Part shown: positions 55,040 to 63,933 of the stretch, in pieces
Position numbering within the stretch: the first letter of the stretch is position 1
How the letters are laid out: the number at the start of each line of letters is the position of its first letter
Origin: Caballeronia megalochromosomata
GTDB taxonomy: Bacteria; Pseudomonadota; Gammaproteobacteria; Burkholderiales; Burkholderiaceae
Length of the DNA stretch: 64,000 nt
NCBI GenBank assembly: GCA_001580565.1
Contig: LRBF01000232.1
Span: 1 to 64,000 of the forward strand
Direction of reading: 5' to 3'
Program-made: the position numbers and the translations under genes
The notes under the pieces: model-generated
Told to the model about the DNA's origin: nothing
The model's database searches: none
The model's input: only the letters and a program-made list of their open reading frames with translations

Positions 55040-55121
55040 ACGTTATATCATTGCATCATCGGCGTAAGGGCAATCAGAACGCGCGTCCTTCCGCACTTAA
55101 ATGCAACGTTATAACATTACA
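55040..55121 (+). promoter_or_regulatory. Two Zur-like boxes before the TonB-dependent receptor
   Basis: ACGTTATATCATTGCA (55040-55055) and ACGTTATAACATTACA (55106-55121) match each other at 14 of 16 positions, and both sit in larger palindromes (ATGATA...TATCAT; GTTATAAC). The pattern resembles Zur sites (GTTATAACATT). The second box overlaps the first in-frame ATG of the receptor. Confidence 0.6.
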
Positions 55122-57194
55122 AAAAACGTGACCAATCTCAAACCATCCACCGTGCGCAGCCCCAAACTCTTGCCCTGGACCGCGCTCCTTTTGACCACGC
55201 TAGCCCGAGCCCAATCGCACGCAATAGAAGACACTGCGATCCAGCCGATCTTCATCACCGCAAACCCACTCGGCTCGAACACGCTGGTTTTCCCGACGAG
55301 CACCCTCGACGGAACCGCGCTTACTCTCCGACGAGCCGACTCGCTAGGTGAAACGCTCAACGGTCTGCCCGGCGTCTCCACCACCACCTACGGCCCGATG
55401 GTCGGCAGACCGATCATCCGCGGCATGGACGGCGACCGTATCCGCCTGCTTCAAAACGGCGTCGCGGCTTACGACGCATCGTCGCTCTCGTACGATCACG
55501 CCGTGCCGCAAGACACTTTATCGGTGGAACGGGTGGAAATCGTGCGCGGGCCGGCCGCCTTGCTCTACGGCGGCAATGCCATCGGCGGGGTGGTGAACAC
55601 CATCGACAACCGCATTCCGCGCGAATCGATCGAAGGCGTATCGGGACAAGTCGATGCCAGCTACGGCGGCGCCAATGATGCCCGTGCCGGGGCGGCGCAA
55701 GTCGAAGGTGGCAACGGCCGCTTCGCGTTTCACGTCGATGCCTTCGATCGCGAAACCAGCCTGGAGCGCATCCCTGGCTTCGCGCATTCCGATCGACAAC
55801 GCGCGCTCGACGGGCCGGACATCGCGCAACCCTATGGCACTATCCCGAACAGCGATGGCCGCTGGCACGGCGGCGCCGTCGGTTCGTCCTACACGTGGGC
55901 GGACGGCTACGCGGGCATCAGCTACAACGGCTACGAGGCGAACTACGGCTCGGTTGCCGAAGACGACGTGCGTCTGCGCATGCATCAGGACCACATTGCG
56001 GCGGCGTCGGAGATACGTAATCTGCAGGGACCGTTCAGCCAGTTGAAGTTCGATTTCGCCTACACCGATTACGAGCACAAGGAAATCGACAACGGTGAGA
56101 CGGGCACGACCTTTCGCAATCACGGCTACGAGGCGCGCATCGAGGCGCGGCACCGGAAGATCGGCCCGCTCGATGGCGCGATCGGCGTGCAACTGAGCCA
56201 GAACACGTTCTCGGCGCTCGGCGACGAAGCGCTCGTGCCGACATCGCAAACGACCAACGCGGCGCTTTTTGGTCTCGAAGAGTGGTCCGTCACCGACGCG
56301 CTCAAGCTGAGCATCGGTGCACGCTATGAGCACGTCAGCATCGACCCGACGTCCGGCGGAAACGAAAAGTTCGCCGATTCGCCGAAGCGCGATTTCAACG
56401 CGGGCAGCGTATCCGTCGGCGCGTTGTTCCGGCTGAATTCAGCGTGGAGCCTGGCCGGCAATGTCGCGTACACGGAGCGCGCGCCCACGTACTACGAGTT
56501 GTACTCGAATGGACCGCACGACGCGACCGGCCAATATCTGATCGGCAATCCCGGCGCGCAGATAGAAAAGGCGATCTCGACCGATCTGTCGCTGCGTTTT
56601 GCGAGCGGCCCGAACAAGGCGAGCGCGGGTATCTTCTACAGCCGCTTTCGCAACTACCTGACCGAATTCAGTACGGGCCGCCTCGTCGACGACGACGACG
56701 AACCCGTCGCGCCCGGCACCGCCGACGCGCTCAACGAAGCGGTCTACCGTGGCGTGCGCGCGGAGTTCTATGGGGTCGAACTGGACGGCACGTGGCGCGT
56801 CTTCGACAAGGGCGCGCAGCGTCTCGACGTCGAGTTCGTCGCCGACTACACGCATGCGCGCAACGTCGATACCGGCGAGGCGCTGCCGCGCATCTCACCG
56901 CTGCGCGCGACGCTCGCGCTCGACTACGCCTACGGACCCTACGGCGCAAGAACCGAACTGGTTCACGCGTGGGCACAGGATCGCGTGCCGGAAAACGACC
57001 TGCCGACGGCCAGCTACACCACGCTCGGCGTCATCCTGACGTACCGGTTCCGCTTCGGCTCGACGAACTGGCTCGCCTACGTGCGCGGCCAGAACCTGAC
57101 GAATCAGGACGTGCGCTACGCAAGTTCGGTCGTGCGGGACATCGCGCCCGAAGGCGGCCGGAGCGTGATGGTCGGACTGCGCACCACCTTCTGA
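55101..57194 (+). CDS. TonB-dependent outer-membrane receptor, probable zinc uptake (ZnuD-like)
   Basis: About 680-697 residues. A signal-like segment (LLPWTALLLTTLARA) precedes a plug domain with GETLNGLPGVSTTTYGP, GRPIIRGMDGDRIRLL and VERVEIVRGPAALLYGG; a 22-strand barrel ends in TTF. The plug and the acidic/His loop DDDDEPVAP resemble ZnuD-type zinc receptors. The first ATG (55101) lies on a Zur-like box and has no ribosome site; GTG 55128 or GTG 55152 would give a more normal signal peptide. Zinc-starvation control is inferred from the boxes. Confidence 0.87.
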   Translation: MQRYNITKNVTNLKPSTVRSPKLLPWTALLLTTLARAQSHAIEDTAIQPIFITANPLGSNTLVFPTSTLDGTALTLRRADSLGETLNGLPGVSTTTYGPMVGRPIIRGMDGDRIRLLQNGVAAYDASSLSYDHAVPQDTLSVERVEIVRGPAALLYGGNAIGGVVNTIDNRIPRESIEGVSGQVDASYGGANDARAGAAQVEGGNGRFAFHVDAFDRETSLERIPGFAHSDRQRALDGPDIAQPYGTIPNSDGRWHGGAVGSSYTWADGYAGISYNGYEANYGSVAEDDVRLRMHQDHIAAASEIRNLQGPFSQLKFDFAYTDYEHKEIDNGETGTTFRNHGYEARIEARHRKIGPLDGAIGVQLSQNTFSALGDEALVPTSQTTNAALFGLEEWSVTDALKLSIGARYEHVSIDPTSGGNEKFADSPKRDFNAGSVSVGALFRLNSAWSLAGNVAYTERAPTYYELYSNGPHDATGQYLIGNPGAQIEKAISTDLSLRFASGPNKASAGIFYSRFRNYLTEFSTGRLVDDDDEPVAPGTADALNEAVYRGVRAEFYGVELDGTWRVFDKGAQRLDVEFVADYTHARNVDTGEALPRISPLRATLALDYAYGPYGARTELVHAWAQDRVPENDLPTASYTTLGVILTYRFRFGSTNWLAYVRGQNLTNQDVRYASSVVRDIAPEGGRSVMVGLRTTF

Positions 57195-57209
57195 TGGTGC
57201 GCGAGCGTG

Positions 57210-57722
57210 TCAGAGCGGCGCCGACTTGCGCGGTTGCAGCGGCTGGTAAGGCTCGCCCGCCTTGAAGCGTTCGAGCCGCTCGCTCGCGACGGAGAGCGCA
57301 GCGAGCGACGCGCGCCGCAACTGATGATCGTAAAGCGACACGATCGCGGCGAGCCGGTCGAAGTCTTCTTCTGCGAGCGTCCATGAACCGGATGCGCGGC
57401 CGGCGTCGAAGACCGCGGCCATCGTCTGGTCCGCGCGCAGCAGTTCTTCGTGGGCGAAATCGCCGTGGCCCGCTTCTGCGAGGAACTTGGCGAGATACAT
57501 CGCCTCGGTGATGTGCTGCGCGGGCGCGACATCCGGCGAGCCCGCACGCAAAGCCGTCAGCGACATATGCGCCGCGAGCGCGAGCTCGTCTGCCACCGCG
57601 CGCGGGATGGGAAGCAGCTGCGCTTTGCTCAGCCGCGCGCGCGTCGCCTGGGGCGAGCGCTGGAAAGGAAGAGTGCGTGACATGCGAGGATCGATGGTTG
57701 ACCTTCTCAGGTTAACGTTCAT
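57210..57722 (-). CDS. Conserved helical protein, unknown function
   Basis: About 170 residues from ATG 57722 (or ATG 57683). The body is helical: PIPRAVADELALAAHMSLTA, HITEAMYLAKFLAEAG and ERLERFKAGEPY. Similar Burkholderiaceae proteins are sometimes labelled Fis-family regulators, but no clear HTH is seen. Its start overlaps the end of the zinc-finger gene upstream. Function unknown. Confidence 0.65.
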   Translation of the reverse strand: MNVNLRRSTIDPRMSRTLPFQRSPQATRARLSKAQLLPIPRAVADELALAAHMSLTALRAGSPDVAPAQHITEAMYLAKFLAEAGHGDFAHEELLRADQTMAAVFDAGRASGSWTLAEEDFDRLAAIVSLYDHQLRRASLAALSVASERLERFKAGEPYQPLQPRKSAPL

Positions 57723-58179
57723 CGATCGCCGAATCTGAAGGGTGCTGACCGCGTTCCTGTTCAAAATGTTCGATGGCCGCGATCGCGCGCTCGCACTGAT
57801 CGGCATCGAGCGTGTGGATGCTGCACTTGTCGGGCTCGACGCCGATGGTCTGCGCGAGCCACTTCATCCCCTTGGACCGCGCCTCGAACACATTGCAGCC
57901 GTCGCGCCGGACCTTGGCCTGCACGAGCGGCTCGAGCGCAGCGTGCAGCTTCACTTTCAGATCACGCAAAGGGGCATCGGCGAGACGGCCGAGCGGGACG
58001 TTGCGCGTGCTGCGCGGAAAGATGCCGATCCACGCCTGACAACCGGCGCACAGCCAGAGCGGGCCGTGGTCGTCGCGATACGGATAGGCTTCGTCACCGG
58101 CGCGCGTCAGGGTCGCGGGCGCGCCGCAGTAGTCGCAGTTCGGATGTGGTAGCGGTTTGACAGGTCGGCCGACACGCAT
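57712..58179 (-). CDS. Zinc-finger protein (DUF3268-like)
   Basis: A 155-residue protein. The N-terminal half carries a four-cysteine zinc knuckle: NCDYCGAPA and LWLCAGCQAW. The segment IGIFPRSTRNVPLGRLADA is typical of the DUF3268-type zinc-finger domain. The C-terminal half is helical. It starts at ATG 58179, beginning MRVGRPVKPLPHPNC. It overlaps the following gene, suggesting an operon. A role in nucleic-acid or protein binding is likely but unknown. Confidence 0.75.
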   Translation of the reverse strand: MRVGRPVKPLPHPNCDYCGAPATLTRAGDEAYPYRDDHGPLWLCAGCQAWIGIFPRSTRNVPLGRLADAPLRDLKVKLHAALEPLVQAKVRRDGCNVFEARSKGMKWLAQTIGVEPDKCSIHTLDADQCERAIAAIEHFEQERGQHPSDSAIDER

Positions 58180-58531
58180 TGTCAGGAACTCACGGGCGGG
58201 AAAGCCAATATAGCAAAACTCGGCGAACGTCCCGGACATCGCGCGATGTCGCAGCCTGCTTAAGCAGGCGCGTTCGCGAAGTCCCCGTCACGCGCGAGGA
58301 CAAAGGAGCCCGTCGATCAGGAATTTACTTTTCCGATCCACGGTATACGGTGGGAATGCGTGCCACAAGCGCACGCGCTTTCGGAGCCTACAGGCCCCCA
58401 AACCTCACGATCGATCAGAAGCCTGGAAGGCGCGCCGTCGCGCGCCCGCAACCCGGTCCCCGCATGCGTGCTCGCAAGCTCGTCGCAAGCTTGCAGTCCT
58501 CAATTGTTCCTTGATTAAAGAGGTGATGGCG
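58180..58531. other. Intergenic region, no gene seen
   Basis: About 350 bp between divergent genes. Only the AGAGGTG ribosome site before ATG 58532 was recognised; promoters not called. Confidence 0.4.
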
Positions 58532-58801
58532 ATGAGAGCAACTCTTCTATTGGCAACAACGGCCGCCGGCGTCTTCGCGATGAGCGCGGTCGCGCAGACG
58601 CAAGACATGCAGATGTCGCCGGCTCAGGGCAGCACCGCGCAGCAAAGCGCGCAAGACAGCAACACCGCAACGAACGATTCCAGCTATGGTGGAGCGATGT
58701 CGACCAGCAAGTCCGGCGGCGCCTCGCGCGATGCCTGGACGGGCAGCACGAGCCAGCTCTGCACGCCGGGACTGAGCTGCAATATCTATAGAGGTCAGTA
58801 A
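58532..58801 (+). CDS. Small secreted protein, unknown function
   Basis: An 89-residue protein with a signal peptide (MRATLLLATTAAGVFAMSAV, then AQ) and a Gln/Ser/Thr-rich mature part ending in LCTPGLSCNIYRGQ with two Cys. GAGGTG lies upstream of ATG 58532. Low complexity suggests a disordered periplasmic or surface protein. Family not recognised. Confidence 0.7.
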   Translation: MRATLLLATTAAGVFAMSAVAQTQDMQMSPAQGSTAQQSAQDSNTATNDSSYGGAMSTSKSGGASRDAWTGSTSQLCTPGLSCNIYRGQ

Positions 58802-59154
58802 AGACATATGGTGATGTGCGCGAAGGCGGCGGGGACGCCTTCGAACTTCACTCGCGTTTCTCGCTCCGGTCAATTGCCTTCCATTTCGCAGTCCCCCTAT
58901 GGCGGGGTCATGTCCCTCCCGATGCATGGTTTTTCCCGACGATCGTTCGGTCGATAGTAGAGCCCATCGCAAGACGGCCTCACATCGGCTAAGCGTGGCG
59001 GCGTCTTCACACGACTAACTCTTATCTCCGGCAAACCACATCGCCAATGCGCGCGGATTCCCCTGGCTTCACATTCGTCGAGGCCACGTTCGTTCTCTAT
59101 GCATGAGCACATCTGAACAGCCGCTGTCGCGCGGCCCGCAAGGAGGTATCCGAA
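58802..59154. other. Intergenic region, no gene seen
   Basis: About 350 bp; the only element recognised is the strong AAGGAGG ribosome site at its end. Confidence 0.4.
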
Positions 59155-59559
59155 ATGAGATTCCATCAGACGAAGCGCGCGATGTTCCTCGCGATCGCCA
59201 TGCTCGCGTTCGGCGCCGCATGCGAGAGCAGTCTCGCCGCGAACGGCACGGACGACGCCGATGCACGCGCCATAGCCATCGACGGCGGACCGCTCACGCT
59301 CACCGTCCAAACACCGTCGGGCGGAACATCGCGCCTGATATACGCCGCTGAAGAAGGCTGGCGCCTCGACGAGCGCAATGCCGACCTCAAGCCCATGGAA
59401 GCGCGCATCACGCCCGCGTCGGCGGAAGCGCAGAAGGAGGCTTCCGGCAGCGAGCGGCCGATGACCGTCTTCATCGACGGCCCGACGGGATTCACCTACG
59501 TATGGATGCGCGATCAGGGATGGAAGTACGTCGGCCGGCTTTCCGATCGCAAACATTGA
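59155..59559 (+). CDS. Exported protein, unknown function
   Basis: A 134-residue protein with a signal peptide (AMFLAIAMLAFGAACESSLA) and a beta-rich mature domain (GPLTLTVQTPSGGTSRLIYA, FIDGPTGFTYVWMRDQGWKY). AAGGAGG lies upstream of ATG 59155. It overlaps the cytochrome c gene. The pattern suggests a small periplasmic domain interacting with a redox partner; no family named. Confidence 0.75.
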   Translation: MRFHQTKRAMFLAIAMLAFGAACESSLAANGTDDADARAIAIDGGPLTLTVQTPSGGTSRLIYAAEEGWRLDERNADLKPMEARITPASAEAQKEASGSERPMTVFIDGPTGFTYVWMRDQGWKYVGRLSDRKH

Positions 59560-59921
59560 TCAGAGCGCGCGTGATCGCGGGCATGTTCGCTGTCTCGCTG
59601 TCCGCGCATGCACATGCGCAGACGTCCGACGCAACCGCCGCCGCGCTCGCCGACGCGTGGCGCGCAGTCCGCGTTGCCGACTGCGCGCGGTGTCACGGCA
59701 AGGATCACGAAGGACTCGCCGCGCCGTCGATCGTCGACTTTGCGCGCACGCAGAGCCGCGAGCGTTTCATCGCCGCGATTCTCGACGGCAATCCGCCGAT
59801 GGGCATGCCCGCCTATCGCGGCAATCCGCTGATCGAGAGTCATATCGATGCGATCTACCGCTACTTCGCCGGACGCGCCGATGGCAGCATCGCCGCCGGC
59901 GCGATGCCAGATCGCCCATAA
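59556..59921 (+). CDS. Periplasmic cytochrome c, class I
   Basis: A 121-residue protein. The signal peptide AGMFAVSLSAHAHA precedes one haem site CARCH (about residue 43-47), with GMPAY supplying the distal Met. The start is probably TTG 59556, which overlaps the previous stop (TTGA); GTG 59571 is an alternative. The small size fits a soluble electron carrier. The partner may be the catalase-like protein encoded next. Confidence 0.87.
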   Translation: MIRARVIAGMFAVSLSAHAHAQTSDATAAALADAWRAVRVADCARCHGKDHEGLAAPSIVDFARTQSRERFIAAILDGNPPMGMPAYRGNPLIESHIDAIYRYFAGRADGSIAAGAMPDRP

Positions 59922-59982
59922 GACACGCAACCAGACTTGATATGCGCGTTTTCACTTGAACGCGTACGGAGGTTGATTGATC

Positions 59983-60822
59983 ATGAACTCCACGCAATCG
60001 GTCGGCAACGGAACGCGCCGGCTCGACAAGCTCGACGACGCCGCCACACTCGCCATGCTCGTCACAGCGATCGGCGCGCAGCATCAGACGCCATTGTTCG
60101 ATGCGTTCGGGACACTTCGCATTACAGAGGAAATTCCGGAGGCTGCGCGCATCGGACCGTTCGCTTCGGCACCGCCGATGACATATCGCGTCGCGTGCCG
60201 CATCTCCAGCGGGCAGCCGCGCCCTCAAGCGGACGCGTCATCCGATGTTTGCGCCATCGGGCTCAAGCTCTTCACGGAGAAGGGCGCAGAAACCGATCTG
60301 CTGATGACGAACGAAGGCGGGCACTTGCACGCGCGCAATGCGGCCCGGTTCAAGGCAGTGGCCGATATCATCGTCGCGTTGCTTGCCGAGGGCACGGTCA
60401 GCGGTATCGCGCAGAGCCTGCGCGAGATGATGGCCGCCAGGTTCGGGCACGTCGAGGGCGCGCGCATTCTGGCGAATCTCTTCGACAAAACCAGCGCGCA
60501 TCACATCGACAGCGTGGCGACGGAACACTACTGGGGACCCGTCGTGCAACGCGGACCGGCGGCGCTCAGATACTCGCTTCATCCGCATGCCTCGACGCCT
60601 GCCGCAACGCACACCGCGCGCCACGGCGACAACGCGCTGCGCGCCGAGCTGTTCAATCGTCTGCAGCAAGGCCCGGTGAAATGGAGATTCGGCGTGCAAT
60701 GCTTCGTCGACGATGCATTCGTCGCATGTAAGTCGGATGTGGTCATGATCGGCGAATTCGAAATCGATGCGCCGCCAACGGACGACGACGAGGCGCGTAT
60801 CAGCCGTTCGAGCGCGCGCTGA
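59983..60822 (+). CDS. Catalase-like (SrpA-type) haem protein
   Basis: A 279-residue protein with partial catalase-family patterns: GLKLFTEKGAETDLLMTNEG, FKAVADIIVALL, YWGPVVQRGPAALRYSLHP and LQQGPVKWRFGVQCFVDD. Full catalase motifs (the active-site RFSTV and RLFSYPDT regions) are not seen, so it belongs to the shortened catalase-like group with peroxidase or other activity. The start ATG 59983 is preceded by GGAGG at 10 bases. No signal peptide. Confidence 0.7.
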   Translation: MNSTQSVGNGTRRLDKLDDAATLAMLVTAIGAQHQTPLFDAFGTLRITEEIPEAARIGPFASAPPMTYRVACRISSGQPRPQADASSDVCAIGLKLFTEKGAETDLLMTNEGGHLHARNAARFKAVADIIVALLAEGTVSGIAQSLREMMAARFGHVEGARILANLFDKTSAHHIDSVATEHYWGPVVQRGPAALRYSLHPHASTPAATHTARHGDNALRAELFNRLQQGPVKWRFGVQCFVDDAFVACKSDVVMIGEFEIDAPPTDDDEARISRSSAR

Positions 60823-60915
60823 AACCCGCCATCGCGCGACGCTTTTCTCCGATAATGATGCCCATTCAGTAACGGGCCATCGCGCCCGGGCGCTTCATCC
60901 ACATCGGAGCCCGCC

Positions 60916-61836
60916 ATGCATCTCGCCGGCATGATCCTTCCGATCTTCGCCATCATCCTCGCGGGATGGGCCGCGCGCGTCTCGGGCTACATGCCGCACG
61001 CGCTGGCGCCGTCGCTGATGCGCTTCGCCTACTACATCGCGATGCCCGCGCTCGTCTTCCTGACCATCGCCGACGAGTCGCTCCGGTCGCTGCTCGAATG
61101 GCGCTTTCTCGCCGCGTTCGGCGGCGGCTCGATGCTCTGCTTCGCGGCCGTGCTTCTCGTTGCGCGAATCGCGCGCGGTGCGAGTCTCGCATCGAGCGCG
61201 ATGCTCGCCGCCGCCGTGTCGATGACCAATACCGGCTTCGTCGCGCTGCCGATCCTGAAGACGCTGTACGGCAAACCCGGCGTGCTCGCGGCGGCGGTCG
61301 CGACCGTGTTCGTCGGCGCGATCATGTTTCCCGTGCTCGTCGTCCTGGTCGAAATCGGCCGTCTGGATGCATCGCGCAAGATCGACGTCGCGGCGCTCGT
61401 TCGCCAGATCGCGACCAATCCCGTCATTCTCGCGACGATTTGCGGATTGCTGTGGTCGATCGGCGGTTTGAGGCTGCCCGCGCCGGTCGCATCGTTTCTC
61501 ACGATACTCGGCGAAGCGCTGACGCCGTGCGCGCTTTTCGCGATCGGTCTCGATCTGACATTGAGCGAGCTGCGTGGACGCGTGCATCTCTACGCGCTTC
61601 TGACCGTGCTCAAGCTCGTGATCGTGCCGCTCGTCGTGTACGCGCTGTGCCTCGCGATGGGACTCGATCGCACCGCGACCATCGCGGCCGTCGTCTGCGC
61701 CGCCGTGCCGACCGCGAAAAGCGCCTACGTGCTCGCTTCGGAATACGACGTGGAGAAAAGCGTGGTCGGCGCGGTCATCTCGATGACCACGCTCCTTTCT
61801 ATCATCACGCTGCTCGCGTGGCTTTATATCGTCTAG
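60916..61836 (+). CDS. AEC-family (auxin-efflux-carrier-like) transporter
   Basis: A 306-residue membrane protein with about 10 helices in two similar halves: ILPIFAIILAGWAARVSGY near the start, YIAMPALVFLTIAD, SMTNTGFVALPILK, and CAAVPTAKSAYVLASEYD near the end. GGAG lies six bases before ATG 60916. AEC proteins export organic acids or malonate and similar anions; the substrate here is unknown. Convergent with the LysR regulator. Confidence 0.92.
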   Translation: MHLAGMILPIFAIILAGWAARVSGYMPHALAPSLMRFAYYIAMPALVFLTIADESLRSLLEWRFLAAFGGGSMLCFAAVLLVARIARGASLASSAMLAAAVSMTNTGFVALPILKTLYGKPGVLAAAVATVFVGAIMFPVLVVLVEIGRLDASRKIDVAALVRQIATNPVILATICGLLWSIGGLRLPAPVASFLTILGEALTPCALFAIGLDLTLSELRGRVHLYALLTVLKLVIVPLVVYALCLAMGLDRTATIAAVVCAAVPTAKSAYVLASEYDVEKSVVGAVISMTTLLSIITLLAWLYIV

Positions 61837-61842
61837 CGCGCT

Positions 61843-62808
61843 TCACAGATCGCCCAGTTCCTCGTCGACGTTGCGCTCTTCGTCGTCGGGCGGCGAGATG
61901 CCGAGCGCCTTGTCCCATTGCGGCTCGCTCAGATAGCGCTCGCGCAGGAAATCGACGAACGCCTTTACCTTCGTCGTCGAGCGATGCGATGTCGGATACA
62001 CCGCGGAGAGCCACAGCGGCGGCGCCGCGTAGTCGGGCAGCACGCGCACGAGGCGGCGTTCGAGCAGATCGCTCGCGGCGACCATCGTCGGCAGATAGAC
62101 GACGCCCGCGCCCGCGCGCGCGAATTCGAGCAGCAGATGCACGCTGTTGGTCTTCAGCACGGCGTTGAGCGCGATTTCATAGCACTCGTTGCCCTTCATG
62201 AGCGGCCAGTTGTCGCCCCACGGATAGTGCGCGTAACGCGCGAAATCGTGACGCAGCAGATCGAGCGGCGTCTCGATCACAGGCTCTTCCTTAAGATACG
62301 CGGGCGTTGCGCACAACACGCCGCGCACCGGAAAGAGCTTGCGTTCGACGAGCAGATTCGACGCGGGCGGATAAATCTGCAGCGCAAGATCGAAGCCTTC
62401 CTGCACGGGATCGATCACGCGATCATTCACCGTCACGACGAACTCGATGCGCGGATGCGCCTCGCGAAACGCGATCAGCGCCTGCGAAAAATGCCCGAGC
62501 GCGAAGCCCGGCAGCACATGAACATTGAGCGTGCCCGACAGCGACTGCGTCTGCTCGCTCGCGCGCCCCGACAGTTCGCGCACCTTGGAGACAAGCAGCA
62601 GGCAATCGCGGTAATACGTTTCACCGACTTCCGACAACCGCACGGCGCGCGTCGAGCGATGAAACAACGCGACGCCGAAATGCTCTTCGAGCTGCTTCAC
62701 GCGCGAGGTGACCACCGATTTCGCCACGCCGAGCTGCCGCGCCGCGCTCGCGAAACTCTGCGCTTCGGCTGCGCGGACGAAGGCCTCCATCGACATGAAG
62801 AGATCCAT
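61843..62808 (-). CDS. LysR-family transcriptional regulator
   Basis: A 321-residue LTTR. The N-terminal winged HTH has FASAARQLGVAKSVVTSRVK and HRSTRAVRLSEVGETYYRDC; the effector domain follows from ~residue 90 (LNVHVLPGFALGHFSQALI). AGGAGG lies before ATG 62808. An acidic tail (PDDEERNVDEELGDL) is unusual in length. The target is unknown; it ends 6 bp from the convergent AEC transporter. Confidence 0.93.
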   Translation of the reverse strand: MDLFMSMEAFVRAAEAQSFASAARQLGVAKSVVTSRVKQLEEHFGVALFHRSTRAVRLSEVGETYYRDCLLLVSKVRELSGRASEQTQSLSGTLNVHVLPGFALGHFSQALIAFREAHPRIEFVVTVNDRVIDPVQEGFDLALQIYPPASNLLVERKLFPVRGVLCATPAYLKEEPVIETPLDLLRHDFARYAHYPWGDNWPLMKGNECYEIALNAVLKTNSVHLLLEFARAGAGVVYLPTMVAASDLLERRLVRVLPDYAAPPLWLSAVYPTSHRSTTKVKAFVDFLRERYLSEPQWDKALGISPPDDEERNVDEELGDL

Positions 62809-62829
62809 GCTTCCTCCTGTTTCCGTCCG

Positions 62830-63675
62830 CTAGGCCGCGACTTTTCTGTAACGCAGCGGCGTCGTGCCGAGCCGTTCGGAAAAGAGCGCCGTCATGTGTT
62901 GCTGCGACGAGAATCCGCACGCGGCGGCCACGTCAACGAGTGGCGCATTGCCCGAACGCAGCATGCGTGCTGCGGCACCGATGCGCTTTTCCAGCACATA
63001 GCGATAAAGCGAATAACCGGTGCGCGCCTTCACGCCATCGAAGACGGCGCGCACGGGCAGTTCGAGCTCGGCGGCGATATCGGCGCAGGAAAGACTCTGA
63101 TCGATGTTGTCCGCGACATACGTTTCGAGCGTCGCGAACCCGGCGTCCGTGAGCGCGGACTTGCGTTCGCGCGCGGCGCGTTCGAGATGCCGCGTCGTTT
63201 CGATCCACGCGAGCGTCGCGACGCATTGCATCTCCCACGGATCGATCGTGCCCGATTCGCCGGGCGCTTTCTGGCGGGCATAGCGCACGAGATGCCGGAT
63301 GGAATCGGCGCCGAGATTGCTGCGGCTGCCCGCGCGGCGCAACGGCTCCGCGCTGCGATCGGCGATGCGATTCACGAAGGCATCCGCATAACGAAACGCG
63401 ATGAAACCGTGCCGCACGTCGTGCGCATCGATGCGCATGCTGCCGCCGCTCGGATGATACGCGGCCGTTTCCGCGCGAAACGTGAAGGGCGCGGCGGGGC
63501 CGTCGTCGTAGCGCGTGTCGGAGACGATCGTGCCGAGCAACAGGCAGATCATGTCCGACGAATTGCTCAGCTCCAGCGAATAGGGGCGCGGGCCCGAGAT
63601 GCAGTACTCGAGTCCGGCAACGCCTTTGACCGCGCTGAAGCGGTCGATGCGGGCAGGCGCGGCGGTGGCGCTCAT
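62830..63675 (-). CDS. AraC-family transcriptional regulator
   Basis: A 281-residue protein. The C-terminal pair of HTHs has LSCADIAAELELPVRAVFDG and ACGFSSQQHMTALFSERLG, ending TPLRYRKVAA. The N-terminal half is a variable sensing domain. ATG 63675 has GGAG 8 bases upstream; the longer frame to 63708 lacks one. It lies 21 bp upstream of the LysR gene on the same strand. Target unknown. Confidence 0.92.
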   Translation of the reverse strand: MSATAAPARIDRFSAVKGVAGLEYCISGPRPYSLELSNSSDMICLLLGTIVSDTRYDDGPAAPFTFRAETAAYHPSGGSMRIDAHDVRHGFIAFRYADAFVNRIADRSAEPLRRAGSRSNLGADSIRHLVRYARQKAPGESGTIDPWEMQCVATLAWIETTRHLERAARERKSALTDAGFATLETYVADNIDQSLSCADIAAELELPVRAVFDGVKARTGYSLYRYVLEKRIGAAARMLRSGNAPLVDVAAACGFSSQQHMTALFSERLGTTPLRYRKVAA

Positions 63676-63933
63676 GTTTGTGTCTCCAGGTTCATCGCGG
63701 CTTGCCATCGAAGCGTCGGACGCCGCTGTTCACGCGAGTATAGATGCGCGCGGGAAGCCCTTGCACGCGCCATGGGTCGCCGTTCGCGAACGCCGCGTGC
63801 GGGCTTTGCGCCCCGGTGTTAACCCGAATCCGCTCGCAAGCCGCCCGGAATCTGTAATCCGCAAAAGCTGAAAGACCCGCGCGCCGCGTCTTCGTAACGT
63901 TCGCTCATACGACACGAACGACCGGAGACGACG

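Larger units (their letters stand above)
53829..55100. other. Non-coding region after parAB holding parS-like sites and an AT-rich stretch
   Basis: About 1.3 kb without a convincing gene. It contains the three parS-like palindromes and, at 54767-54852, an AT-rich segment bounded by CCGTGAAACAA and TTGTTTCACGG. A minus-strand frame at 54407-54754 has no family-like features and no ribosome site. The end of the region holds a first Zur-like box. Confidence 0.6.
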
